64,000 bases of DNA, taken from NCBI RefSeq assembly GCF_028596025.1, contig NZ_CP117167.1:2480001-2544000 (forward strand), read 5' to 3'. Source of the stretch: Mucilaginibacter jinjuensis. Lineage in GTDB: Bacteria > Bacteroidota > Bacteroidia > Sphingobacteriales > Sphingobacteriaceae. The notes beneath the pieces were generated by a model that saw only the letters and a list, made by a program, of their open reading frames with translations, was not told where the DNA came from and searched no databases. The stretch's first letter is position 1; the number at the start of each line of letters is the position of its first letter. Shown here one piece after another: positions 1-7,902 of the stretch. The position numbers and the translations under genes are program-made.

Positions 1-441
1 GCGCTGGATAAACCGTTGATCGCTGTAGATACTCTAAGTGCAATGGCAAGCGGAGCTAAAGAGTTCTCGGAGTTATTTACTGAAGATGCCATCCTTTGCC
101 CCATGATTGATGCCCGCCGCATGGAGGTTTACACCGCCTTATACACTACTCAAGGCGAAATGACGCGACCTATTGCAGCCGAAATTATCGACGATAATAG
201 CTTTAGTGATATCACCCCCGAAAAACAATTGGTGATATTTGGCGATGGTGCTGAGAAATGTATCCAGGCATTAGCACATCGTGGTAAACTCACTTTCCTT
301 CCCGATTTTGTTAATTCGGCAAAACAGCTTACTCAACTCGCATTGCAGAAATTCGAGGCAAAACAGTTTGAGGACGTAGCCTACTTTGAACCTTACTACC
401 TGAAAGAATTTGTAGCCGGTGTAAAAGGCGTGAGCCGGTAA
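1..441 (+). CDS. tsaB: tRNA threonylcarbamoyladenosine biosynthesis protein TsaB (5' partial)
   Basis: C-terminal 146 codons of TsaB, the ASKHA-fold partner that supports TsaD and TsaE in making the t6A37 modification of ANN-decoding tRNAs in the cytoplasm. The reading frame is open from base 1, so the gene begins outside the window; the Met at 16 is internal. The segment PMIDARRMEVYTALY is a TsaB hallmark, and the remaining residues fit the second half of the fold. The N-terminal nucleotide-binding part is missing only because of the window edge. The last 113 bases overlap the 3' end of the convergent DUF5723 gene. Confidence 0.9.
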   Translation, partial: ALDKPLIAVDTLSAMASGAKEFSELFTEDAILCPMIDARRMEVYTALYTTQGEMTRPIAAEIIDDNSFSDITPEKQLVIFGDGAEKCIQALAHRGKLTFLPDFVNSAKQLTQLALQKFEAKQFEDVAYFEPYYLKEFVAGVKGVSR

Positions 442-1864
442 TACTAAATACACCGTGCAGTAGGCGTCTGATCAAGCCACCTTCATCATCGCCTGTTGAA
501 ATGTGACTTGCGTTTTCGTGCGTTTCGATGTCGTGCCCAAATTTTACAGAAAAGCCCATATAAAAGCCTGCTCCTATAGAGGCACTTGCCCTGTTGATCT
601 CGGTATTATCTTTTCTTAGATCGAGTAGCACGCTATAATCATGCAGTAGCTGCTCACTGCCGATAAAGAATTCAAAGTTGGGCGACTTAATCATCAATTG
701 TCCGCCCAGATTATAGCCCGTATCATCTATACTCTGCGTTACGCCAATCATCAGGTTGTGATACTGTAAATTATTAGTGAACACGCCCGTTAAACCATTA
801 TAGAAAAGCTGTTTGGAAGCAATAAGCACCGGGATATATTTAAAAGTAGCATCATCATTTAAGCCGAAATTTTTGGATGCGCTTACCTCGAACCGGCCAT
901 CGGTAGGGGTGATGAATGATTGTTTAATGCCTCGGTCTGTCAATATTTTCAGCGCAACTTTATACAGATCACCACTCGATCCATTGCCATTTACCCCGGT
1001 AACCGTTTGGGTATTATTAAAATTATGCACGTTAGAATTGGCATTCCAACGGATAAAACCAAGGTCTTTTAAATTATATTGCAGGTTAATGCCACCCTCG
1101 GCATGCTGGCCAACACCCAGACTGAATGAAAGACCCGGCGACCGGAAATCAGGTATAAAATTGGCAGCCCCGAAAGTACCGGGGTCATAAGTAGTTCTGT
1201 TGTGGCCTGCCAACGTTAAATCTAATTGGTTATGGGGTTTATCAAACGTAACATCAGAGTGGTTAATGCTGGCATCCTCATGGACAATACCGGATAAGGC
1301 GCTTAATTTTAGTCCGACAGAAAATTGATTATTCAGCGTTTCACGATAGGTAACACTCAATTGGTGATAGCCCTGATACCAGTAATTATCGTTAGCGATG
1401 TCTTTATAATTGGTACTGTTAAAGCTCGAGTTACCGTTAAACAAGCCAACGGTTTCATCGGTAAAGCGGGCATTGCCTTCGCCCTTGGTTTGCCATGAAA
1501 AGCCAATTTCCTGGTCGCCTTTTAGGCTGGTGTATACTTTAAACATGCCGATATACACATTATCAACAGTATACAAACGGTTGGCGCTGTTTTGGCCGTA
1601 CGTGAGATTGGAATTATTAGTTTTGCCTAAAAAAATGCCTTGCTTAATAAGAGGTTGCGCACTCCCGGTAATATAGGCATTAATGCTAAGACTGGGGAAC
1701 AGGAAATTAAAGGCGAACATCCTGCTCGAATCGGGCGTGAAAACCTTTTGTGAGGGATTCTCGAACGAATCGTACAGTGTATTGGTGTAGTATTGCGCAA
1801 AGCGTTGTGCAAAAGCCTGCGTGCTAAAAATACACAGGATTAGGGCCGGTAAAATTTTATTCAT
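329..1864 (-). CDS. DUF5723 family outer-membrane beta-barrel-like protein
   Basis: 511 residues with a clear signal peptide (residues 1-19, cut after STQAFA) followed by a long beta-rich sequence with many Asn, Gly, Tyr and Phe residues. This resembles the Bacteroidota DUF5723 family, whose members are predicted outer-membrane or periplasmic beta proteins of unknown function. The body appears to end near residue 472 (TGDDEGGLIRRLL). The last roughly 38 residues are read antisense to the end of tsaB and are rich in Ser, Arg and Leu, unlike the rest. The tail could be a true convergent overlap or readthrough after a small frameshift near 450-460, where a neighbouring frame reaches a TAG within a few codons. 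Confidence 0.75.
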   Translation of the reverse strand: MNKILPALILCIFSTQAFAQRFAQYYTNTLYDSFENPSQKVFTPDSSRMFAFNFLFPSLSINAYITGSAQPLIKQGIFLGKTNNSNLTYGQNSANRLYTVDNVYIGMFKVYTSLKGDQEIGFSWQTKGEGNARFTDETVGLFNGNSSFNSTNYKDIANDNYWYQGYHQLSVTYRETLNNQFSVGLKLSALSGIVHEDASINHSDVTFDKPHNQLDLTLAGHNRTTYDPGTFGAANFIPDFRSPGLSFSLGVGQHAEGGINLQYNLKDLGFIRWNANSNVHNFNNTQTVTGVNGNGSSGDLYKVALKILTDRGIKQSFITPTDGRFEVSASKNFGLNDDATFKYIPVLIASKQLFYNGLTGVFTNNLQYHNLMIGVTQSIDDTGYNLGGQLMIKSPNFEFFIGSEQLLHDYSVLLDLRKDNTEINRASASIGAGFYMGFSVKFGHDIETHENASHISTGDDEGGLIRRLLHGVFSITGSRLLHRLQILSGSKVQSRLRPQTVLPRISAMRVE

Positions 1865-1920
1865 TCATATACCGATACGATGAAAAGTATCGATAGGTCA
1901 ACCATAAATAAAAATTTAGG

Positions 1921-3513
1921 CTACTTCTCCGCCGTTTTTGTGGAATCAACTTTAGCCAGCTTCATACAAAAATTGGTGTAATAGTTTTTATCTGATGCGA
2001 TAAGCTGGTACGATGCTGCGTAGTAATCTTTAAATCCAGGATCGCTGTGTTGAAAGGCATCATAAAAAAGCGGCTTTAAATCGCGTTTAAATACCTGCTT
2101 CATGTTTTTAAAGTTGATGAAGAAAGCCACGTTGCTCCGCTCAGAAAGCATATCATCAAATTCGTTGAATGATTCTGTTTTGTTCAGAAACTTCTGGTTG
2201 TTGTAGCTATCAGCATAAGCTCGAAGCTCCTGAACAGTATTAGCGAGGATCAAATAATTATTGATGATCATGAAATAGGGCTTGTTGAAGATCCCGAAAG
2301 CATCGCCCAATAAATAAAACGGAATTTTGGTGTAGTTAAACTGGCCGATCTCATCGCTTGTCTGCGTGCTGATGTTCATCAGCGAAGGAAACAATTGTTG
2401 TCCGTTGCTCACCTCTATAATAGCCAGCTTTTCCTGGAAACGGGTGGTAACCACGGCAAATTCGTTACCCAAAACTTTATTAAAATCTTTATCAATGTTA
2501 ATGCCTGTTTCGGCTTTAATCTGTTTAAATAACTCCTGTTGCTTTTCTTTAGTACCGCTTTTGTTGTTCCAGTTGTTCAAATCTTTCACAAACTGATCGG
2601 GGTTTGATACCGAAAAGCTGGTGCTGTAGGCCGTGGTAGACGGAAAGATCTCCTTCAAATGGTTCTCAACAGGTTTTTGACCAGTAAACAGGTTCAAATA
2701 ACTTACCGGCTGGTTCGGCGTAATCGCTGTAGTACCATTAAACATCAGCGCATCGGTTTTATAATTTAAACTCAATGCCGCCTGTGCCGGTAATATGCGG
2801 AATGCCCTGAATAGGTCGGGGTTTTTATTGATAAACAACTGTTGAAACAGCGGCTGCAGCTGCGCATAGTTTAAATACAAAATGGCCAGTGCATTATTAT
2901 GCTGTTGCTCTGATAATTGAAGTATAGTGTGCTTGTGCTGCTTAAAATCGTAGTTAATGCTCTTGTCTATCAATTCCTCCGAAAAGCTTCCGGTAAAGAT
3001 CTGGTTCTCGGTTTCGGCCAGAAAGAATGGTCGTTTAAGGCCGGTTATATCGATCTGGTATAACTGCTTGTCGCCTTTTTTTAGGGAGATAATTTTTACG
3101 CTATCGGTGCTGTTCTTCTTCAGCTCATTAATGATCGAACCTTTAAATTCTTTGTCTACAGAGGTCGTTAGCAAAAAATCAACCTGGTCTGTAGTTGAGG
3201 GATGAATGGAAAGATATATCGGCTGATTTTCGAAGTAGGGTTTCAGCGCGGTATTATCTAACAAATATTTACGCAAAGCATCCAGCTCGGTAGTTTTATC
3301 CTCGCCGGCAATAGAAGTAAGCAAGTGATTGCCGCTAAATGCATCATAGAAACCCTCATCATTGCTAAATTCGGCTATCAGCGAAGCATCCTCGGGGATG
3401 TGCTGCATCACTTCAACCGGGCGGCGACCGGGTGGACTGAGGTGTTTAAAATAAACAACAGTTACCACTGCAGTAGCAATAAGCAAAATTAGGGTGGCAA
3501 TCAGGTGTTTCAT
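1921..3513 (-). CDS. Conserved hypothetical protein with N-terminal membrane anchor
   Basis: 530 residues. An N-terminal hydrophobic helix (about residues 3-22) is followed by Pro-Pro-Gly-Arg-Arg-Pro and a long soluble, presumably periplasmic, region. The start of the soluble part (VMQHIPEDASLIAEF) vaguely resembles DUF3352-type proteins, but I cannot assign a function. It lies 56 bp upstream of the DUF5723 gene on the same strand, so the two may be co-transcribed envelope proteins. The start codon is supported by a TACCTTTG -7 element a few bases upstream. Confidence 0.7.
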   Translation of the reverse strand: MKHLIATLILLIATAVVTVVYFKHLSPPGRRPVEVMQHIPEDASLIAEFSNDEGFYDAFSGNHLLTSIAGEDKTTELDALRKYLLDNTALKPYFENQPIYLSIHPSTTDQVDFLLTTSVDKEFKGSIINELKKNSTDSVKIISLKKGDKQLYQIDITGLKRPFFLAETENQIFTGSFSEELIDKSINYDFKQHKHTILQLSEQQHNNALAILYLNYAQLQPLFQQLFINKNPDLFRAFRILPAQAALSLNYKTDALMFNGTTAITPNQPVSYLNLFTGQKPVENHLKEIFPSTTAYSTSFSVSNPDQFVKDLNNWNNKSGTKEKQQELFKQIKAETGINIDKDFNKVLGNEFAVVTTRFQEKLAIIEVSNGQQLFPSLMNISTQTSDEIGQFNYTKIPFYLLGDAFGIFNKPYFMIINNYLILANTVQELRAYADSYNNQKFLNKTESFNEFDDMLSERSNVAFFINFKNMKQVFKRDLKPLFYDAFQHSDPGFKDYYAASYQLIASDKNYYTNFCMKLAKVDSTKTAEK

Positions 3514-3528
3514 GGTATTTTGTTAGTG

Positions 3529-3536
3529 CAAAGGTA
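3529..3536 (-). promoter_or_regulatory. -7 promoter element for the anchored hypothetical gene
   Basis: On the minus strand this reads TACCTTTG, a full match to the Bacteroidota -7 consensus TAnnTTTG, 16 bases before the ATG at 3513. No good -33 TTTG was seen at the usual spacing. Confidence 0.55.
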
Positions 3537-3598
3537 GATTTTTACGCAATGCCCATAAAGTAATTCTTTCAAATGGTTAATTTAGCCAAATACCCATC

Positions 3599-3985
3599 AT
3601 GAACAAACAAATAGTAGTAACAGGCGCATTATTAGGTGTGCTTGCTGTAATAACAGGAGCTTTTGGCGCACACGGATTAAAGGCTGTATTAACACCATCG
3701 CAGTTAGAAACATGGCATACGGCAGTACAATACCATTTCTACCACGTTTTTGCCTTATTGTTTTTGTCCACCTTCGGGCGGTTTAAAAATAATGTAATTT
3801 TTACCGGATACTGGCTTTTTACTTTTGGTATCTTGCTTTTTTCGGGTTCATTATACCTGCTCTCGTGCCGCGATATTTTGGGCTGGAGTTGGTTACACTG
3901 GTTAGGCCCGGTTACCCCAGTAGGCGGTTTACTTTTTATATCCGGCTGGATTACTTTGGCCATTGCAGCCATCAGACACAGATAA
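3599..3985 (+). CDS. DUF423 family small membrane protein
   Basis: 128 residues with four hydrophobic segments and the DUF423 signature: an N-terminal glycine-rich helix (GAFGAHGLKAVL) and then the HTAVQYHFYH stretch. These are inner-membrane proteins related to E. coli YgdD, of unknown biochemical role. It is full length for the family. The stop lies 5 bp before the priA start, so the two are probably co-transcribed. Confidence 0.88.
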   Translation: MNKQIVVTGALLGVLAVITGAFGAHGLKAVLTPSQLETWHTAVQYHFYHVFALLFLSTFGRFKNNVIFTGYWLFTFGILLFSGSLYLLSCRDILGWSWLHWLGPVTPVGGLLFISGWITLAIAAIRHR

Positions 3986-3990
3986 TATAG

Positions 3991-6477
3991 ATGCTCGAAT
4001 TTGCGGAAACATACAACGCTGGCCGTAAAACGCTTTTCGTCGAGGTAATTTTACCCTTGGCCATTGCCAAAAACTATACTTACCGCGTGCCGTTTGAATT
4101 GAACGACGTGGTGGCTATAGGCAAGCGTGTAGTGGTGCAATTTGGTAAAAGCAAGCTGTACACGGCCATTATTGCCGGTATAAGCGAGCATGCGCCCGAA
4201 AAGTACGAAGCAAAATATCTGATGGATGTGCTGGATGAGCAGCCTGTGGTTACCGATGTTCAGCTTGGTTTTTGGCAATGGATGGCCAATTACTACCTCT
4301 GCAACACTGGCGAGGTAATGAATGCCGCCCTGCCATCAGCCCTGAAACTGGCAAGCGAAACCAAAATTGTACTCAATAAAGATTACGAGATAGATCGCTC
4401 ATCGCTCAATGATAAAGAATACCTGATTGTTGATGCGCTCGACATTCAGCCCGAATTAACGGTTAGTGATATAGCCAAACTTCTCGGACAAAAAACGGTA
4501 ATGCCGATCCTGAAACTGATGTTCGAGAAGAACCTCATCATGATTTCGGAAACGGTTAACGAGCGTTACAAACCCCGTAAGCGTACTTTTATTAAGCTCA
4601 ATCCTTTTTACCAGGGTGAACAAATGCAGGAACTTTTTGAAATCCTGGAGAAACGTGCGCCTAAACAGGCGGATGTAGTGCTGGCTTATATTAATCTATC
4701 CCGTGGCGGTAAAAAGGTATCGAAACCAGATCTGATCGAGGCTTCGGGAGCAAGTTCGGCAGTAATTAAGGCTTTGGTAGAGAAAGAGATTTTGATTGCT
4801 GAAGATGTTAACGTGAGCCGACTGTTCTTCGAAAATGATACCGACCCCGAGCTTACCGCTGTTTTAAGCGAGGAGCAAGAAGGCGTGTTAAACAGCATTC
4901 GCGAGCAATTTACGCAAAAGGATGTGGTGCTGCTACATGGTATTACTTCATCGGGCAAAACACAACTATATATTAAATTGATTGAGGAAATGATAGCCGC
5001 GGGCAGGCAGGTGCTTTACCTGTTGCCGGAGATTGCCCTCACCACACATATTATTGAACGCCTGCGCCGTTATTTCGGCGAATCGATAGGTGTATACCAT
5101 TCCCGTTTTAACGACCAGGAACGGGTAGAGGTTTGGCAAAAGGTGCTGGACGGCAGCTATAAAATTGTACTCGGTGCGCGCTCGTCTGTCTTTCTGCCAT
5201 TTGCAGATCTTGGGCTGATTGTGGTTGATGAGGAGCACGAAACATCGTACAAACAATTTGACCCGGCACCGCGCTACAACGCGCGTGACGCGGCTATTTA
5301 CTTAGGTGCGATGTATAAAGGTAAAGTGTTGTTGGGTTCGGCCACGCCATCCATAGAATCGTACTATAATGCCCAGAGTGGCAAGTTTGGTTTTGCGGAA
5401 CTGAAAACGCGTTACGGTGGTGTAGAAATGCCGCAGATTGAAGTAGTAAACATTGCCGAAGAACTGAAAAAGAAAACCATGCAGTCGCACTTTACGAGTG
5501 TGCTGATGGAGGATATGCAGCAGGCCATTGAACGGAAAGAGCAAATTATCCTGTTCCAGAATCGTCGTGGTTATGCGCCGGTAATGATGTGTAAAACCTG
5601 TGCTTACACGCCCAAATGTATCAATTGCGATGTAAGTTTAACCTACCACAAACATAGCGGCAAAATGCACTGCCATTATTGCGGATACAAAGAAGATAGC
5701 CCAAGTACTTGCCCGGCCTGTGGTTCGGCCCATTTAGAATATAAAGGTTTTGGTACCGAAAAGGTAGAAGATGAACTGACTATGCTTTTACCAGAAGCCC
5801 GCATTATGCGCATGGACCTGGATACTACCCGTGCCAAAAATGCCTTCCAGAATATTATGAATGACCTGGAAGAAAAACGGCTGGATATACTTGTCGGCAC
5901 GCAAATGGTGGCTAAGGGATTGGATTTTGCAGATGTTACGGTTATCGGGATCATCAATGCCGACAGCCTGTTGAAATACCCCGACTTTCGTGCCAATGAA
6001 CGCAGTTTCCAAATGTTGGCGCAAGTAAGCGGCAGGGCGGGGCGTAGAGGTAAGCAAGGTAAGGTGGTGATACAGACTTATGACCCTAGTCACCGCGTAA
6101 TACAGCAGGTGATTGATAATGATTATGCCGAACTCTACAAAAACGAGATCGACGAGCGGAAGAGCTTTAAGTACCCGCCGTTCTATCGTATGATCCAGCT
6201 CGACATCAAACACAAAGATCCCGATATACTTTACCAGCAGGCTGAATATTTAGGTGCTGAACTCCGTAAGCATTTTGGTGACCGGGTAATCGGCCCCGAG
6301 TATCCACTGGTGAGCCGTATCCGTAACTTCTATATCAAATCTATCATGCTGAAGTTTGAGCGCGATACAGATTCGCTGAATAAGGCTAAGGATATTATCC
6401 GCAATGTGATGCTGCAGTTTCAAACTACTAAGCTCAGCAAAGGCAGTGTGGTGCAGCCTGATGTTGATCCGTATTAA
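3991..6477 (+). CDS. priA: Primosomal replication protein N' (PriA helicase)
   Basis: 828 residues, full length for PriA, the 3'-5' superfamily 2 DNA helicase that recognises stalled or repaired forks and reloads the replicative helicase. The N-terminal 3' DNA-binding domain (YTYRVPFELNDVVAIGKRV) is followed by a winged-helix region, Walker A GITSSGKT (about 317-324) and Walker B DEEH (413-416). A zinc-binding insertion with eight Cys lies at about 534-580 (CKTCAYTPKCINC, then CHYC and CPAC). The C-terminal helicase lobe contains VGTQMVAKGLDF and QVSGRAGRRGKQG. All key motifs are intact. It lies 5 bp after the DUF423 gene. Confidence 0.98.
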   Translation: MLEFAETYNAGRKTLFVEVILPLAIAKNYTYRVPFELNDVVAIGKRVVVQFGKSKLYTAIIAGISEHAPEKYEAKYLMDVLDEQPVVTDVQLGFWQWMANYYLCNTGEVMNAALPSALKLASETKIVLNKDYEIDRSSLNDKEYLIVDALDIQPELTVSDIAKLLGQKTVMPILKLMFEKNLIMISETVNERYKPRKRTFIKLNPFYQGEQMQELFEILEKRAPKQADVVLAYINLSRGGKKVSKPDLIEASGASSAVIKALVEKEILIAEDVNVSRLFFENDTDPELTAVLSEEQEGVLNSIREQFTQKDVVLLHGITSSGKTQLYIKLIEEMIAAGRQVLYLLPEIALTTHIIERLRRYFGESIGVYHSRFNDQERVEVWQKVLDGSYKIVLGARSSVFLPFADLGLIVVDEEHETSYKQFDPAPRYNARDAAIYLGAMYKGKVLLGSATPSIESYYNAQSGKFGFAELKTRYGGVEMPQIEVVNIAEELKKKTMQSHFTSVLMEDMQQAIERKEQIILFQNRRGYAPVMMCKTCAYTPKCINCDVSLTYHKHSGKMHCHYCGYKEDSPSTCPACGSAHLEYKGFGTEKVEDELTMLLPEARIMRMDLDTTRAKNAFQNIMNDLEEKRLDILVGTQMVAKGLDFADVTVIGIINADSLLKYPDFRANERSFQMLAQVSGRAGRRGKQGKVVIQTYDPSHRVIQQVIDNDYAELYKNEIDERKSFKYPPFYRMIQLDIKHKDPDILYQQAEYLGAELRKHFGDRVIGPEYPLVSRIRNFYIKSIMLKFERDTDSLNKAKDIIRNVMLQFQTTKLSKGSVVQPDVDPY

Positions 6478-6594
6478 ACTAAAGAAACGTGTTGATAAAT
6501 ATAGGCTCAAATTAAGCCCCTGATAAACAACAGGCTTAAAATTTGTCAATACAAACATAAAATTAAACCTCTCTTTAGCGTGGCTCATTTTGCC

Positions 6595-6602
6595 TAACTT
6601 TG
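6595..6602 (+). promoter_or_regulatory. -7 promoter element of pcm
   Basis: TAACTTTG matches the Bacteroidota -7 consensus TAnnTTTG exactly. Transcription would start at about 6606-6609, leaving almost no 5' leader before the ATG at 6611. It also rules out the upstream TTG codon at 6590 as the start. Confidence 0.65.
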
Positions 6603-6610
6603 TGTTAACA

Positions 6611-7267
6611 ATGGCCTACAAGTTTATAGACAATTATCGCGAAAAGGGTGCCCGTAAAAGGCTGGTTGATATTTTAGCAAAAAAAGGCATTGATGACGAG
6701 CGGGTGCTGCACGCCATTGGCAAGGTGCCCCGCCACTACTTTTTCGACGAAACTTTCTGGAACCAGGCTTACAAAGATATTGCCTTCCCGATAGGCGAAG
6801 GTCAAACGATATCGCAGCCCTATACAGTTGCTTATCAAACTCAATTACTGCACGTTAATAAAAACGATAAGGTGTTGGAAATAGGTACTGGCTCGGGCTA
6901 CCAAACCTGTATCCTGCTGGAGCTTGGTGCCAATGTTTATACCATAGAACGGCAGGAGAAGCTCTACGAGCGAACCAAGCAGGTATTACCTTACATGGGT
7001 TACAAACCGAATTTCTTTCTAGGAGATGGCTCGAGAGGGATAGAAGCACACGCGCCTTACGACAAGATCATCGTAACCGCCGGTGCCCCAACCGTGCCCG
7101 AAATATTATTAAAACAATTAAAAGTTGGCGGACTGCTTATTATCCCCGTAGGTAGCGAAAGCGAACAAAAGATGGTGACGATTCTCAAAGTAGCTGAGAA
7201 TGACTATGAGAAAGTCGTTTTGGATACTTTTAGGTTTGTGCCCTTGGTAGGGGATAAGGCGTGGTGA
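6611..7267 (+). CDS. pcm: Protein-L-isoaspartate O-methyltransferase
   Basis: 218 residues from the ATG at 6611. The enzyme uses S-adenosylmethionine to methylate L-isoaspartyl residues in aged proteins and so starts their repair. Visible motifs are GEGQTISQPYTVAYQ (substrate region), VLEIGTGSGYQT (SAM motif I), YDKIIVTAGAP (motif II region) and the C-terminal RFVPLVGDKAW, all typical of Pcm. An in-frame TTG at 6590 would add seven residues, but it lies inside the promoter, so the ATG is preferred. The gene stands alone after priA, 133 bp downstream. Confidence 0.95.
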   Translation: MAYKFIDNYREKGARKRLVDILAKKGIDDERVLHAIGKVPRHYFFDETFWNQAYKDIAFPIGEGQTISQPYTVAYQTQLLHVNKNDKVLEIGTGSGYQTCILLELGANVYTIERQEKLYERTKQVLPYMGYKPNFFLGDGSRGIEAHAPYDKIIVTAGAPTVPEILLKQLKVGGLLIIPVGSESEQKMVTILKVAENDYEKVVLDTFRFVPLVGDKAW

Positions 7268-7291
7268 ACTAGGGAAGTGGGTCTTTCTCCC

Positions 7292-7393
7292 ACGTCATTG
7301 CGAGGAACGAAGCAATCACCGACTATGCAGTTCAATTCTACAAGGCCGCTCTGTAAGTAGGGGATTGCCACGCTGTCGCTCGCAATGACGTGC
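7292..7393. repeat. Dispersed palindromic 'GTCATTGCGAGG' element
   Basis: Two inverted arms, GTCATTGCGAGGAACGAAGC near 7294 and the reverse complement form ending CGCAATGACGTG near 7391, enclose about 45 bp. The same motif recurs at 15.8, 35.0, 43.1, 46.1, 46.2 and 46.5 kb. It sits between the convergent pcm and smpB genes and could also act as a transcript end. Confidence 0.75.
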
Positions 7394-7433
7394 GCGGTGT
7401 AGACTGCCACTGCTACTAAAAAAACTGCTACTC

Positions 7434-7883
7434 TTAGCGTTTCATCGCCCTATCCATCTCCACCTTCGTATCACGCTCTTTCAGCGTTTCACGTTTATCA
7501 AAAGTCTTTTTACCCTGGGCTAAAGCAATTTTTAGTTTGGCGAAACCACGTTCGCTGATGAAAATGGCCAATGGGATAATGGTAAAGCCCTTTTCTTCGG
7601 TGCGGGTTTTGAGTTTCTTGAGTTCTTTTTTATTGAGTAGCAATACACGGTCGCGCTTGGCTTCGTGGTTGTAGAACGAACCGTGCGAGTACTCTGCAAT
7701 GTGCAGGTTACGGATGTATAACTGATTATCTATGAAAGTACAGAAAGCGTCATTCAAATTAGCCTTTCCCTCTCGGATCGATTTAATCTCGGTTCCAAGC
7801 AGTTTTAGTCCGGCTACGTACTCGTCCAGTACGTGGTATTCAAAATATGCCTTTTTATTTTTTATATATAAGTCTTGAGCCAT
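7434..7883 (-). CDS. smpB: SsrA-binding protein SmpB
   Basis: 149 residues, full length. SmpB binds tmRNA and brings it to stalled ribosomes for trans-translation. The conserved core KAYFEYHVLDEYVAGLKLLGTEIKSIREGKANLNDAF is intact, as is the Lys/Arg-rich C-terminal tail (KKTFDKRETLKERD...RAMKR) that enters the empty mRNA channel. It lies 19 bp downstream of mntH on the same strand but has its own near-consensus -7 element, so it can be transcribed separately. Confidence 0.97.
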   Translation of the reverse strand: MAQDLYIKNKKAYFEYHVLDEYVAGLKLLGTEIKSIREGKANLNDAFCTFIDNQLYIRNLHIAEYSHGSFYNHEAKRDRVLLLNKKELKKLKTRTEEKGFTIIPLAIFISERGFAKLKIALAQGKKTFDKRETLKERDTKVEMDRAMKR

Positions 7884-7890
7884 TAGTTTG

Positions 7891-7898
7891 CAAAAATA
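7891..7898 (-). promoter_or_regulatory. -7 promoter element of smpB
   Basis: The minus strand reads TATTTTTG, matching TAnnTTTG, 7 bases before the smpB ATG at 7883. The predicted transcript would be nearly leaderless. The element lies in the short gap after the mntH stop. Confidence 0.5.
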
Positions 7899-7902
7899 CG
7901 AA

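Noticed and set aside
6590..6610. TTG start of pcm seven codons upstream
   Set aside because: The codons lie inside the TAACTTTG promoter element.
7204..7410. Minus-strand frame over the palindromic element near 7.3 kb
   Set aside because: Made of the 'GTCATTGCGAGG' repeat and the antisense of pcm; no protein-like features.
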